This document shows, piece by piece, positions 7,642-15,853 of a stretch of 64,000 nt of DNA; within the stretch, counting starts at the first letter, position 1; every line of letters starts with the position of its first letter. The DNA lies in contig NZ_CP029642.1 in NCBI RefSeq assembly GCF_003268655.1, positions 992,001-1,056,000 on the forward strand. Direction: 5' to 3'. Below the pieces are notes generated by a model. The model made no database searches. It saw only the letters and a program-made list of their open reading frames with translations, and was not told the DNA's origin. The position numbers and the translations under genes are program-made. This stretch comes from Arthrobacter dokdonellae (GTDB taxonomy: Bacteria; Actinomycetota; Actinomycetes; Actinomycetales; Micrococcaceae).

Positions 7642-8487
7642 ATGTCAGTCGCATCCGGATACGTCCACATTTCAGTTCGCAACGCGGCCAAGGCCGTCGC
7701 CCGAGGCTCAGCCCAGGCGGCGCAGCTTCGTCCGGCTGGTCAGGACCACCCGTCCTACGGCAACCCGGCCGCCTACCGCCGTGACCCCGATTCTGCTGCC
7801 GCCCGGCTGCGCGCCGCCCCGGAGGCGGCCCCCATGACTGCGCCGACGCCCGTGATTGCCGGCAGCGACACACTCCGCGGGGTGAACCCCGACAACGTGG
7901 CCCGCGGCTTCGTCCTGTATGTGGGCGTCGATGAGGACACCGCCGCCGCCGCTGGAACGTCACTGGCCAAGCTGGCGCAGGACATCCGCGCCTACGCGCA
8001 GTCACTGGTCCCGCAGGCGCAGAGCTACGCCGCGGTGGCCATCGCGCCGTCGGACGCCGTGGGCAGCCCCCTGGACGTGGTCCGCTCCACCTTCGGCGAT
8101 CCCACCGTGGCCGGCCGCCAGCGCCAGGAACCCGTCCGCGCGGCGGTCCCCGCGGAGCAGCGCCCCACGGGCGTCCTCATCGACCTGGCCCGGCGTGAAG
8201 TCCACCTGGACGGCGACACGCTGAATCTGACGTTCAAGGAATTCGAGCTGCTCAACTACCTGGTGGAAAACGGCACCCGCACCGTGGGCCGTGACGAGCT
8301 GCTCGACGGACTCTGGGGCAACGCGGACGAAATCCCCAACGAGCGCACCATCGACGTCCACATCCGCCGCCTGCGCTCCAAGCTGGGCCGCCTGGCCAAC
8401 ACCGTTCGCACGGTCCGGGGGGAAGGCTACCGTTTCTACGAGCACCCGGAGGTCGTGGTCTGGGCCGCCCCGGAATACTCCATCTAG
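7642..8487 (+). CDS. Orphan winged-helix regulator without receiver domain
   Basis: This 281-residue protein has an OmpR/PhoB-type winged-helix domain at residues about 175-270 (LTFKEFELLNYLVENGTRTVGRDELLDGLWG, then ERTIDVHIRRLRSKLG and VRTVRGEGYRFY). Instead of a phospho-receiver it carries an N-terminal part of unknown fold with Ala-rich stretches and a segment FVLYVGVDEDTAAAAGTSLAKLA. No histidine kinase lies nearby. Its signal is therefore unknown and is not expected to be classical phosphotransfer. The ATG at 7642 follows a GCGAGG-like ribosome binding site, and the gene has a long AT-rich upstream region. A strong terminator follows at 8495. Confidence 0.87.
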   Translation: MSVASGYVHISVRNAAKAVARGSAQAAQLRPAGQDHPSYGNPAAYRRDPDSAAARLRAAPEAAPMTAPTPVIAGSDTLRGVNPDNVARGFVLYVGVDEDTAAAAGTSLAKLAQDIRAYAQSLVPQAQSYAAVAIAPSDAVGSPLDVVRSTFGDPTVAGRQRQEPVRAAVPAEQRPTGVLIDLARREVHLDGDTLNLTFKEFELLNYLVENGTRTVGRDELLDGLWGNADEIPNERTIDVHIRRLRSKLGRLANTVRTVRGEGYRFYEHPEVVVWAAPEYSI

Positions 8488-8494
8488 TCCCCAG

Positions 8495-8540
8495 AGCACG
8501 ACGCCGGAGGGGCACCTGGGCGCCCGTCCGGCGTCGTGCT
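8495..8540. terminator. Perfect 14-bp stem terminator
   Basis: AGCACGACGCCGGA (8495-8508) pairs perfectly with TCCGGCGTCGTGCT (8527-8540) directly after the winged-helix gene. A loosely T-rich stretch follows. It separates this gene from the phosphatase gene. Confidence 0.8.
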
Positions 8541-8567
8541 TCGGGTTTCCCTCACTAAACTTGCAGC

Positions 8568-9089
8568 ATGAGCGAACACCACATCAAGCGGCTGGTCCTG
8601 ATGCGCCACGCCAAGGCGGCCTTCCCGCTGGGCGTTGACGACCATGAGCGGCCGCTGGCCCAGCGTGGGCACGCCGAGGCGCCGCTGGCCGGCAGGTGGC
8701 TTCTGGAAAACGGGATTGTGCCGGACTTCATCCTGTGTTCCTCCGCCTTGCGCACCCGGCAGACCTGCACCTGGGTGTGCGAGCAGCTCGGCGACAAGGC
8801 GCCCACGCCGAAGCTGGAACAGGAGCTCTATGCCGCCAGCCCCCGGCGCATGCTCTCCGTGGTCAACCATGTTCCCGAAACCGTCACCACGCTCATGGTG
8901 ATCACCCACATGCCCGGCGTCCAGGAGCTGGCGCTCACGCTGGCGTCCCGTGATTCCGACCAGGACGCCTACATGAACATGGCGAACGCCTATCCCACCA
9001 GCGCGTTCACCGTGCTTGAACATTCCGGCGACTGGGCCACCCTGGACGGTCAGGATGCGCGTGTCACCCATTTTGTGGTGCCGCGGTAG
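8568..9089 (+). CDS. SixA-type histidine phosphatase
   Basis: This 173-residue protein belongs to the histidine phosphatase superfamily and is most like SixA, which removes phosphate from phosphohistidine in phosphorelay proteins. The phospho-accepting RHG-type motif is VLMRHAKA (His14). Other typical segments are ERPLAQRGHAEA, the CSSALRTRQT arginine motif, and the second catalytic histidine in VITHMPGVQEL. The family also contains small phosphatases of unknown substrate, so the phosphohistidine assignment is inferred. It stands alone after a terminator. Confidence 0.88.
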   Translation: MSEHHIKRLVLMRHAKAAFPLGVDDHERPLAQRGHAEAPLAGRWLLENGIVPDFILCSSALRTRQTCTWVCEQLGDKAPTPKLEQELYAASPRRMLSVVNHVPETVTTLMVITHMPGVQELALTLASRDSDQDAYMNMANAYPTSAFTVLEHSGDWATLDGQDARVTHFVVPR

Positions 9090-9199
9090 GCTTCCGCGCC
9101 GGCCCGGAGCCTCACTGGATGGGTAAGTCCCATGGCCGTTGACGGGGTGGGTGTCTAAAGTGGCTCGGAGGGTGTTGTGTTTGACTCGCGAACGCCCCT

Positions 9200-9510
9200 C
9201 AGCCGTCCTGGAGCACGGCCGCCACCTCATCCACGAAGGACTGATCATCCTCGGCCGTCCTGGGCTACGCCGGCCGCGACTTCGGACCATTCATCACAGA
9301 AGACCTGGCACGGCCCTGATCCGGGCCGTCTGCAAGGACGAGTAGGCACTCGTCGGTAAACACGGAGGCATTCGGCAATGGATCGAATCCGTCTTTGACG
9401 CCCTCAACGGCCAACTCAGCCTCGAATGCCATGGTGGCCGCACCCTCACCCTCACCCGTACCCGCGTCGCAGCGCTCCTGCTGTGGCCGTCCCAGATTTC
9501 TGGGGGTTGA
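9200..9510 (+). pseudogene. Transposase C-terminal remnant
   Basis: Fragments of a DDE-type transposase can be read in shifting frames. GYAGRDFGPFITEDLA comes first, then after a frameshift GGIRQWIESVFDALNGQL and SLECHGGRTLTLTRTRVAALLLWP. The IRQWIESVFDALNGQLSLE block is typical of the C-terminal end of IS4/IS5-related or IS982-like transposases. In-frame stops and shifts show it is dead, and no terminal inverted repeats were found. It lies just upstream of the HNH gene. Confidence 0.65.
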
Positions 9511-9593
9511 TGCCTCCACAGGAGGTGTTGTACTAGAAGTTACTCCACTTGCGGATTCCTCTTCTAATTATGTCAGTGGCCGTCGGTAGTGTG

Positions 9594-11945
9594 ATGGGTA
9601 TGGAAGCAACGGCAAGGGTGCCGGGCAAGACCGGAACCCGCACGGGGACAGGGGCCGCAGGTGAACACGTTCACCGGCTCCTCTCCCTGGCTGCCGCGCT
9701 CACCGCCGCTGCCGGAACTGCCACTACTGCCAGTGCCGCGAATGCCGCCAGCGCCGCGGCTGCCGGAACTGCCACTACTGCCAGTGCCGCGGCTGCCGGC
9801 GGAACTGCCGCTGCCGACGCCGGGGCCGTAGGCGGTGCCGGGTCCGAACTGTTGGCCGCCCCGCTCGGCGTCGCGCTGGACTCCCTAAGCGATGCACAGT
9901 CCGTGGCGTGGGCGAGGGACCTGGAATCGCTCTCCCGGGTCCTGGCCGCCCTGCAGGTCCAGGCCGCCGGTGACTTGGCCGCCCGGGCCCGTGCCGGCCG
10001 CTACGACGGCGAGGGTGCCACCTCCCCGGCGGACCTGCTCACCACCACCCTGCGCGTGGGCCGCGCCGAGGCGAACCGCCGGCTTCGCCTGGCCAAGCAA
10101 TTCCTGCCAGTGACGGACCCGCTGACCACCGCCACCACCGCGCCCGCGCAGCCGGTGCTGGCCGACGCGTTCTTCTCCGGCGCCCTCTCCGCCGAACTGG
10201 CGCTGATGGCGTCCTCCCATGTCGGCGACGCAGCACATCTGGCCCGGGCCGGGCGCATCGGCCAGGACGATGTCGACCGGCTTGAGGCGACCCTGGCCGG
10301 CTACGCCCGCATCGAGGGACCGGACTTCCTGCGCCCGGTCGCCACCCGCGCCCTGGACCTGCTGGACCCCGACGGTCAGCAGCCCACCGAGGGCGAGCTG
10401 ACCGCCAAGCAGGGCCTCTTCTTCCACCGCCCCCGCCGCGGCCTCATCCACTACGACGGTTACCTGACCATCGTCCAATACGAGGCCCTCATGGCCGCGA
10501 TCGGCTGGGCCACCAACCCCAACCGCCACAAGGACATCAACACCCTCAACACCACCATGGACGGGCCGGACAAAAACCGCCTGGGCGGCGGGCCGGGCAG
10601 CGCCGGCGCCGGCAACGACGGCGCCGCGGCTGAGCCCCCGACCACTGACCGCGGCGGCGACAAAAGCGGGGTCCGGGCAGGCGGGGTTCTGCCGGGCCAG
10701 GCGGATCTCCTGGACATCCTGGGCGTCGCCGCAGCAATCGCACCTCCCCATGCACGGCCACCGGCACCGACGAGCACCCCTGAAACGTCCTGGCCCCCGC
10801 CCCAGGGCCCCCCACCTCATTGGGCCCAATCAGCCGACACCACCACGCACGGCACCCCCGCCAACGCCGGGAACGCCACCGAGGCTGCCACCAATGACGC
10901 CAACGAGGCTGCCACCGATGGCGCCACCAATGGGGCCAACGAGGCTGCCACCAATGACGCCACCGAGGCTGCCACCGATGACGCCACCAATGGGGCCAAC
11001 GAGGCTGCCACGCACGATGGCGCCGGGAGCGACGGACCACCGGACAGCCCCGGCACCACCTGCAATGACGGCCTGCCGAAACGCCCCGGCGCCGCCGGCA
11101 ATGACGGAGCCGGAGCCCCGTGCGGCGGGAAGGAATCGGCCGGCAGCGCCAGCGCGTTCTGGGCTGCGCCCGGCGTGGACCCGTCCCCGGGGGGCGGCGC
11201 CGACAGCTCCAGATGCCCCGGTGCCGGCGTGCCCGCCCAGTGGCCGCACCTGGTCGACGGGATCATGGTGCCCGAACCCGGCTCCACGCACGAGCTGGAG
11301 GGACTGGACCCGATCGACCCGGCCTGCACCGACCGGGCCGTGCAGGACAGGCGCACCAACGGCCAACAACTACTCGACGGGCTCATCGACGCCGTCAAGC
11401 TCGCTGCCCGTACCGGACTGCTCCCCGTCAACGGCGGGCTCAAGCCCCAACTGCTGATCTCCACCACAGAAGCCGACCTCCAGGCCAGCCGCGCACGGGG
11501 CACGGGCGGGATCGCGTTCCTGCCCTACACAGGACCGAACAACCTCGCCCTCTTCGCCACGGAGCTCTGCGACGCCGACGTGACCACCATGATCCTTGGC
11601 GACGGCACATCCATCCTCAACGTCGGACGCACCCAGCGCCTGTTTACCGACGCCCAACGCAAGATCCTAGCCGCCCGGGACATTGGCTGTACCTTCCCGC
11701 ACTGCACCCGCGCCGCAGCCAAGTGCGACGCCCACCACGTGGTCTCGTGGCAGGACGGCGGCGAAACCAACATTTCCAACGGCTGTCTACTGTGTGCCTA
11801 TCACCACACCCTGATCCACCAGGGCCACTGGACCCTCAGGCTCGTCAACGGCACCCCCTACTACACCCCCGCCTACAGCATCGACCCCACCCGCACCGAA
11901 CGCCGCAACACCTACCACCACGGCCTCACCAACGCGGGCCGCTGA
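9594..11945 (+). CDS. DUF222/13E12-family protein with C-terminal HNH nuclease domain
   Basis: This large protein (783 residues from the ATG at 9594) belongs to the actinobacterial 13E12 repeat family. The order is: an Ala/Thr-rich N-terminus, a DUF222 helical domain (from about residue 85, LLAAPLGVALDSLSDAQ to DGYLTIVQYEALMAAI), a long low-complexity region with 60-bp repeats, a second DUF222-like part (RRTNGQQLLDGLIDAVKL), and an HNH domain. The HNH domain reads CTFPHCTRAAAKCDAHHVV and CAYHHTLIHQGHW near residues 698-745, with Cys pairs for zinc and His residues for catalysis. The function is unknown; these genes are multicopy and may be nucleases of mobile origin. An ATG two codons later and an upstream TTG are alternative starts. 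Confidence 0.88.
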   Translation: MGMEATARVPGKTGTRTGTGAAGEHVHRLLSLAAALTAAAGTATTASAANAASAAAAGTATTASAAAAGGTAAADAGAVGGAGSELLAAPLGVALDSLSDAQSVAWARDLESLSRVLAALQVQAAGDLAARARAGRYDGEGATSPADLLTTTLRVGRAEANRRLRLAKQFLPVTDPLTTATTAPAQPVLADAFFSGALSAELALMASSHVGDAAHLARAGRIGQDDVDRLEATLAGYARIEGPDFLRPVATRALDLLDPDGQQPTEGELTAKQGLFFHRPRRGLIHYDGYLTIVQYEALMAAIGWATNPNRHKDINTLNTTMDGPDKNRLGGGPGSAGAGNDGAAAEPPTTDRGGDKSGVRAGGVLPGQADLLDILGVAAAIAPPHARPPAPTSTPETSWPPPQGPPPHWAQSADTTTHGTPANAGNATEAATNDANEAATDGATNGANEAATNDATEAATDDATNGANEAATHDGAGSDGPPDSPGTTCNDGLPKRPGAAGNDGAGAPCGGKESAGSASAFWAAPGVDPSPGGGADSSRCPGAGVPAQWPHLVDGIMVPEPGSTHELEGLDPIDPACTDRAVQDRRTNGQQLLDGLIDAVKLAARTGLLPVNGGLKPQLLISTTEADLQASRARGTGGIAFLPYTGPNNLALFATELCDADVTTMILGDGTSILNVGRTQRLFTDAQRKILAARDIGCTFPHCTRAAAKCDAHHVVSWQDGGETNISNGCLLCAYHHTLIHQGHWTLRLVNGTPYYTPAYSIDPTRTERRNTYHHGLTNAGR
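9708..9791 (+). repeat. 51-bp direct repeat inside the HNH gene
   Basis: A 33-bp block starting GCTGCCGGAACTGCCACTAC occurs at 9708 and again at 9759, a period of 51 bp. It encodes Ala/Thr/Ser-rich sequence in the N-terminal part of the protein and keeps the reading frame. Confidence 0.85.
10878..11011 (+). repeat. 60-bp in-frame tandem repeat in the HNH gene
   Basis: Just over two copies of a 60-bp unit encode 20 residues each (of the form ATNGANEAATNDATEAATDD). The copies differ at only a few bases, which suggests recent expansion. The frame is kept, so the region probably makes a flexible acidic linker between the DUF222 and HNH parts. Confidence 0.85.
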
Positions 11946-12079
11946 TCCCTTATTCGACGGCCTCGGGCATTGTGGGCAAGTTCGACCCCGCGGGGGCTTG
12001 ATGGTTGATTGATCCGGTTTGACACTCTCCGGGCTACGTTAAGGGACCCACGCCATCAACGGCAACAGGGCTGGCTCAT

Positions 12080-14116
12080 CTAGACGGCGATCTCCGGCAT
12101 CAGCGTCTTGAGCGTCCACGTCTTGTTCCTTCGGACGGCCAGCCAGGCAAACAGCCCACCCAGGAGCGTGTAGCCGAGCAGGCCCAGCACAATCGGCACC
12201 AGCGGCGCCAGGTCGGCACCGTAAATCAGGTGCCGCATGCCCTCCACCACGTGCCCCATGGGCAGGATCTGGTGCATGAGGTGCAGCGGTTCCGGCGTGG
12301 TCTCCCAGGGGAAGGTGCCCCCGGAGGAGACCAGCTGGAGCACCAGCAGGATCAGCACCACAAACTTGCCTGGCGTTCCCAGCAATGCCACCAGGCCCTG
12401 GATCAGGGCGGTAAAGGCAACGGACGCCAGCAGCAAAAGTCCCAGGGCCAGCCACGGGTGGCTCGGGTTCAGCCCCAGCCCCAGCACCACGACGGCGTAC
12501 AGCAGCAGCGCCTGCACCGTCGACACCGCGGCGAACGGCAGCCACCCGCCCACCGCAATCTTCCACGAGGGCGCGTTCGATGCCAGGGCGCGCAACGCCA
12601 GCGGACGCATTGCCTGGACCAGCATGAAGGCACCAATCCACAGGGCCAGGACCAGGAAGAACGGGGCCATCCCGGAACCGTAATTGTCGGCCTTTGCCTG
12701 GGAAATGGAATCCACACGGATGGGATCGGCAATGACGCCGGCGGCGTTTTGTTTCTGTTTGTCGTTGGGGTTGGGCACCGACCCGGCGCCGCTGCGCAGC
12801 TGCGTGGCAAGGTCCTTGGCCCCGGCCGCCAGCTTGTCGGAACCGTCCTTGAGGCTGGCTGCGCCGTCGTCGACCTTCTTGGCCCCGGCGGCCAGCTGGT
12901 TGGCGCCGTCCACGGCGGAACCCTGACCGATCGAGAGCGTGGCCGCGCCGGTGGACAGCTGGGCCGCCCCCGCATGGGCCTGCGAAATCGCGGAGGTGAG
13001 GGCCGGCGTCGCACCGGCCAGGTTGGCGGCGCCGTCGGCCACTGCCTGGGAACCGGACGCCAGCTTCGCGATGTCTGCGGCGTCCGTCGCGAGTTGTTCC
13101 TTGAGGCTGGTGACGGGGGTGCTGGCGGCCGCAGCCTCGAGTGAAGTGCTGATCTTGGCGGCTTGGTCCTTGGTTACGACGCCGTCGGCCACCAGCGTGT
13201 CCAGGGTGGGCTGGACGTTCGCCTTGGCCGCACTGTCCAGCTGGTCGGCGGTCCCGACGGCGTTCTGGACCTTCGTGTTCAGCGTAGCGTTTCCTTCCGC
13301 CACGGCGGCGGCGCCGTCGGCGAGTTTCCTGGTGTCCGCCGGAAGCGCGGCGGCCCGGCTGTCCAGCTGCCCCAGGCCCGTGTCCAGGGCGGCACTGCCG
13401 GCCACCAGCTGGTTGGTGCCCGCCAGAAGCTTTTCCTGCCCGGCTGCCATGGAGCCGGCGCCCGTTGCCAGTTCACCGGTGCCGGTCTTGAGTGTAGCGA
13501 CACCGGAATCGAGGGCCGCGGCGCCGTCGGCCAGCTGCTGCGCCCCCTCCGCGGCCTTCACCAGCTGGGCATGGATGGTGCCGTATCCGGTCAGCAGCGC
13601 GTTGGCGGTTTGTTCGCCCACCTCCTTCGCCACGGAATCGTGGACCTGGGCGCCCACCTTGTCCACGATGGAGGTGAGCAGGTAGTTGTTGGCGTCGTTG
13701 GTGGTCACGCTCATCATGGCCTGCGTGGCGGAGTTGAAGTCCTCCGGCGAGGCCAGGTTCTTGGAGAAGTCCTTCGGAATGGTCAGCGCGAAGGCGTAGG
13801 TCCCGGATTTAACTCCGGCGGCAGCCTGGTCCGAGGAATCCACCAATTGCCAGTCGAACTTCTTGCCCTCCACGAGGTTCTTGGCCACGTCCTGCCCGGC
13901 GTGGAGCTGCTTGCCGTCCTTCGTCACGGCGCCCGCGTCCTGCACCACCACAGCAGCCGTCAGCTGGTCCAAGTTGCCGTAGGGATCCCAGTTGGCATAG
14001 AGGTAGACCGCCCCGTACAGCAGCGGGACCATGACAAGTGCCAGGATGGTCAGCTTGGGCAGGAGTCCGCCGGTCATGCGCTTGAGTTCGGAAAGCGCCA
14101 GTCGGAACACGGTCAT
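12080..14116 (-). CDS. YhgE/Pip-family membrane protein
   Basis: This 678-residue membrane protein belongs to the YhgE/Pip family (phage infection protein and ESX-associated relatives). It has one transmembrane segment near residues 18-42 (LTILALVMVPLLYGAVYLYANW), a large extracellular part, and about five transmembrane segments at the C-terminus. The middle of the protein is rich in heptad-like repeats of the type ADGAAALDSGVATLKTGTGE, the hallmark of this family. It overlaps the upstream ABC-like gene by 4 bp (ATGA), so the two are coupled. Members resemble ABC-2 permeases, so the pair may form an exporter, but the substrate is unknown. Confidence 0.9.
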   Translation of the reverse strand: MTVFRLALSELKRMTGGLLPKLTILALVMVPLLYGAVYLYANWDPYGNLDQLTAAVVVQDAGAVTKDGKQLHAGQDVAKNLVEGKKFDWQLVDSSDQAAAGVKSGTYAFALTIPKDFSKNLASPEDFNSATQAMMSVTTNDANNYLLTSIVDKVGAQVHDSVAKEVGEQTANALLTGYGTIHAQLVKAAEGAQQLADGAAALDSGVATLKTGTGELATGAGSMAAGQEKLLAGTNQLVAGSAALDTGLGQLDSRAAALPADTRKLADGAAAVAEGNATLNTKVQNAVGTADQLDSAAKANVQPTLDTLVADGVVTKDQAAKISTSLEAAAASTPVTSLKEQLATDAADIAKLASGSQAVADGAANLAGATPALTSAISQAHAGAAQLSTGAATLSIGQGSAVDGANQLAAGAKKVDDGAASLKDGSDKLAAGAKDLATQLRSGAGSVPNPNDKQKQNAAGVIADPIRVDSISQAKADNYGSGMAPFFLVLALWIGAFMLVQAMRPLALRALASNAPSWKIAVGGWLPFAAVSTVQALLLYAVVVLGLGLNPSHPWLALGLLLLASVAFTALIQGLVALLGTPGKFVVLILLVLQLVSSGGTFPWETTPEPLHLMHQILPMGHVVEGMRHLIYGADLAPLVPIVLGLLGYTLLGGLFAWLAVRRNKTWTLKTLMPEIAV

Positions 14117-14937
14117 TGCACATCCTCGCCTTCGGTCGTTGTGTCCTCCGTGGAGCGAGCCTCTTCCGGTGATCGAGCCTGTCGAGATCCGGGGATGTCG
14201 CGGGTTTCGACGGGCCCAGCCGCCGGGGCGCCGGGTTCCGTGGTTTCGACAGGCTCAGCGGCCGGGGTGTCGACGGGCCCAGCCGCCGCTTCCATGGCCT
14301 GGCCGGCTGCCGCCGTCGGGCCTGCCCAGCCTTCCGGGATCCTGCCCACGACGCCGAGGACAATGAGTTCGCGCGAGTGTGCATCGGGGTCCTTGCCGAT
14401 CTTGCCCGCGGCGGCCTGCTCGAGGAGTGCCACCCAGGCGCCGTCCTCGGCGGAATGCCGGTCGGGGGAGTCGACCACCAGCAGGTCAACGTCCCTGTCC
14501 GCCAGTGCAAGTTCCAGCTGGAGGTGCAGCAGGCGGTCGGGTTCCAGTTCCTCGACCCACTTGTCCAGGATGTCGCGGAAGCCGTGCTTGACCAGCCAGG
14601 CAGTCGGCCGGGTCCGGTCCCGGAATTTCAGCGGCACCAACGCCAGGTCTTCGGAGACGAGGGATCGGACGGTCAGGTGGTTCTCGGGTTCGTTGACGTC
14701 GGGGGAATCGATGATGGCGCTGCGCTTGCGCAGGATGGCCATGCCTTCGTGGTGTCCCAGGACCACGCTTCCCGTGGTCGGCTTCATGCGTCCGGCAAGT
14801 GCCAGCGACAATGCGGTGCGGCGCTCCTGTCCGTCGGCCTGAACCAGCAGCACCTGGCCGCGGTGCGCCTCCAGGGTGGTGGCCGGGACCAGGGTGTGGT
14901 GACGTCCGGCAATGTGCAGCTGGCGTGCGGTGAGCAA
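14113..14937 (-). CDS. ABC-like ATPase with degenerate Walker A, partner of YhgE
   Basis: This 274-residue protein has the outline of an ABC ATP-binding subunit: an N-terminal LTARQLHIAGRHHTLV, an early Walker A position and a Walker B-like DVDLLVVDSPDRH. However, the Walker A segment reads VQADGQERRTALSLA and lacks the canonical GxxGxGK(S/T) lysine, and no clear LSGGQ is visible. It may bind nucleotide weakly or serve structurally. The last 60 residues are Pro/Glu/Thr-rich and encoded by a repeat-like sequence (14170-14290). The TTG at 14937 follows AAAGGAG and is the likely start. A palindrome at 14985 may control this two-gene operon. Confidence 0.75.
   Translation of the reverse strand: MLTARQLHIAGRHHTLVPATTLEAHRGQVLLVQADGQERRTALSLALAGRMKPTTGSVVLGHHEGMAILRKRSAIIDSPDVNEPENHLTVRSLVSEDLALVPLKFRDRTRPTAWLVKHGFRDILDKWVEELEPDRLLHLQLELALADRDVDLLVVDSPDRHSAEDGAWVALLEQAAAGKIGKDPDAHSRELIVLGVVGRIPEGWAGPTAAAGQAMEAAAGPVDTPAAEPVETTEPGAPAAGPVETRDIPGSRQARSPEEARSTEDTTTEGEDVQ
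14170..14290. repeat. Repeat-derived 3' end of the ABC-like gene
   Basis: The stretch contains several copies of a TTTCGAC(A/G)GGC(C/T)CAGC motif in one orientation (14196, 14241 and 14268 regions) and an inverted relative at 14171-14185 (GATCGAGCCTGTCGAGATC). Such TTTCGACAGGCTCAGC-type units look like a dispersed intergenic repeat that has been captured into the coding frame. No other copy was found in the window. Confidence 0.5.
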
Positions 14938-14984
14938 GGGAGGCGCTCCTTTGGCGGTTTAGTGAGCTGGACCAAAATATCAAA

Positions 14985-14998
14985 ACTGACTGGTCAGT
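14985..14998. promoter_or_regulatory. Palindromic operator upstream of the ABC-like/YhgE operon
   Basis: ACTGACTGGTCAGT is a perfect 14-bp palindrome about 50 bp before the TTG start of the ABC-like gene. The form resembles TetR-family operators (TGACNNGTCA). No TetR gene is adjacent, so the regulator, if any, is encoded elsewhere. Confidence 0.55.
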
Positions 14999-15101
14999 GC
15001 AAATTCAGCATCGAACCAATCGAATGTTGAGCCGTCCTGTCATATTCCACGACCGGCGGCCGCCCGGCCCCGAGTCGGGGCGCGATAAGGAGGCACGTGC
15101 C

Positions 15102-15147
15102 AAAAAACCGCACGGGAAGCCGGATTCGGTGGCTGCCTGTGCGGTTT
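15102..15147 (-). terminator. Intrinsic terminator of the nan operon
   Basis: On the minus strand AAACCGCACAGG pairs with CCGTGCGGTTT and ends in TTTTTT, directly downstream of the nanE stop codon. It is a textbook rho-independent terminator and marks the end of the sialic acid operon. Confidence 0.85.
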
Positions 15148-15166
15148 CTGACGCGTACAAGGAGGG

Positions 15167-15853
15167 TCAGGCGGTGAGGGCTTCCTTGAACCAGCCCGTG
15201 AGGGTGGCCGGGTGCGTGATGGCGGTGCCCACGACGACCGCGAAGGCACCGGCGTCGAGCGCCTGGCGCGCCTGGGCGGGAGAGTGGATGCGGCCCTCGG
15301 CAATCAGCGGCCGGCCCAGACCGGCGGCGGCGATCTGTGCAATGAGCTCCAGGTCCGGGCCGTCGGTCTTGCTCCGTTCGCCCGTGTAGCCGGCCAGCGT
15401 GGTGCCGATCAGGTCCGCGCCTGCCCCGGCGGCGGCGACCGCGTCCTCGAAGGAGCCGCAGTCCGCCATCACCAGGGCGTTGGACCCGGCGTGGATGCCC
15501 TCAATGGTTTCGGCCAGGGACAGTCCGTCCGGCCGCGGGCGGCGGGTGCCGTCAATGGCGACAATGTGAGCCCCGGCGCTGGCGCAGGAGAGGGCGTGTT
15601 GAAGGGTGGGGGTGATGAAGACGCCGTCGTGCCCGTCCTTCCACAGGCCGATCACCGGCACCTCCACGGCGGCGCGGGTGAACTGGATGTCCGCGATGCC
15701 CTGGACCCTGATGGCCGCTGCGCCGCCAATCACGGCCGACGCCGCCACCTGGGCTGTTGTGCGGGGGTCGCGCATGGGCTCGCCCGGGTACGCCTGGGCG
15801 GAAACCACCAGCTGGCCGGCGAGGGAATCGAGGTTTGTCAGTTTCAGTGTCAC
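15167..15853 (-). CDS. nanE: N-acetylmannosamine-6-phosphate 2-epimerase
   Basis: NanE converts ManNAc-6-P to GlcNAc-6-P, the third intracellular step of sialic acid breakdown. The 228-residue TIM barrel shows typical segments: LVVSAQAYPGEPM near the N-terminus, GIADIQFTRA, VIGLWKDGHDGVFITPT, IVAIDGTRRPRP, ADCGSFEDAVAA, and the phosphate-binding AEGRIHSPAQARQALDAGAFAVVVGTAIT. The GTG at 15853 follows AGGAG and overlaps the nanK stop by 4 bp, so the two genes are translationally coupled. It is the last gene of the operon. Further use of GlcNAc-6-P would need NagA and NagB, which are not in this window. Confidence 0.93.
   Translation of the reverse strand: MTLKLTNLDSLAGQLVVSAQAYPGEPMRDPRTTAQVAASAVIGGAAAIRVQGIADIQFTRAAVEVPVIGLWKDGHDGVFITPTLQHALSCASAGAHIVAIDGTRRPRPDGLSLAETIEGIHAGSNALVMADCGSFEDAVAAAGAGADLIGTTLAGYTGERSKTDGPDLELIAQIAAAGLGRPLIAEGRIHSPAQARQALDAGAFAVVVGTAITHPATLTGWFKEALTA

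Noticed and set aside
9139..9345. Small intact gene upstream of the HNH gene
   Set aside because: The reading overlaps transposase remnants in other frames and has no start signal, so it is better explained as part of the decayed transposase.
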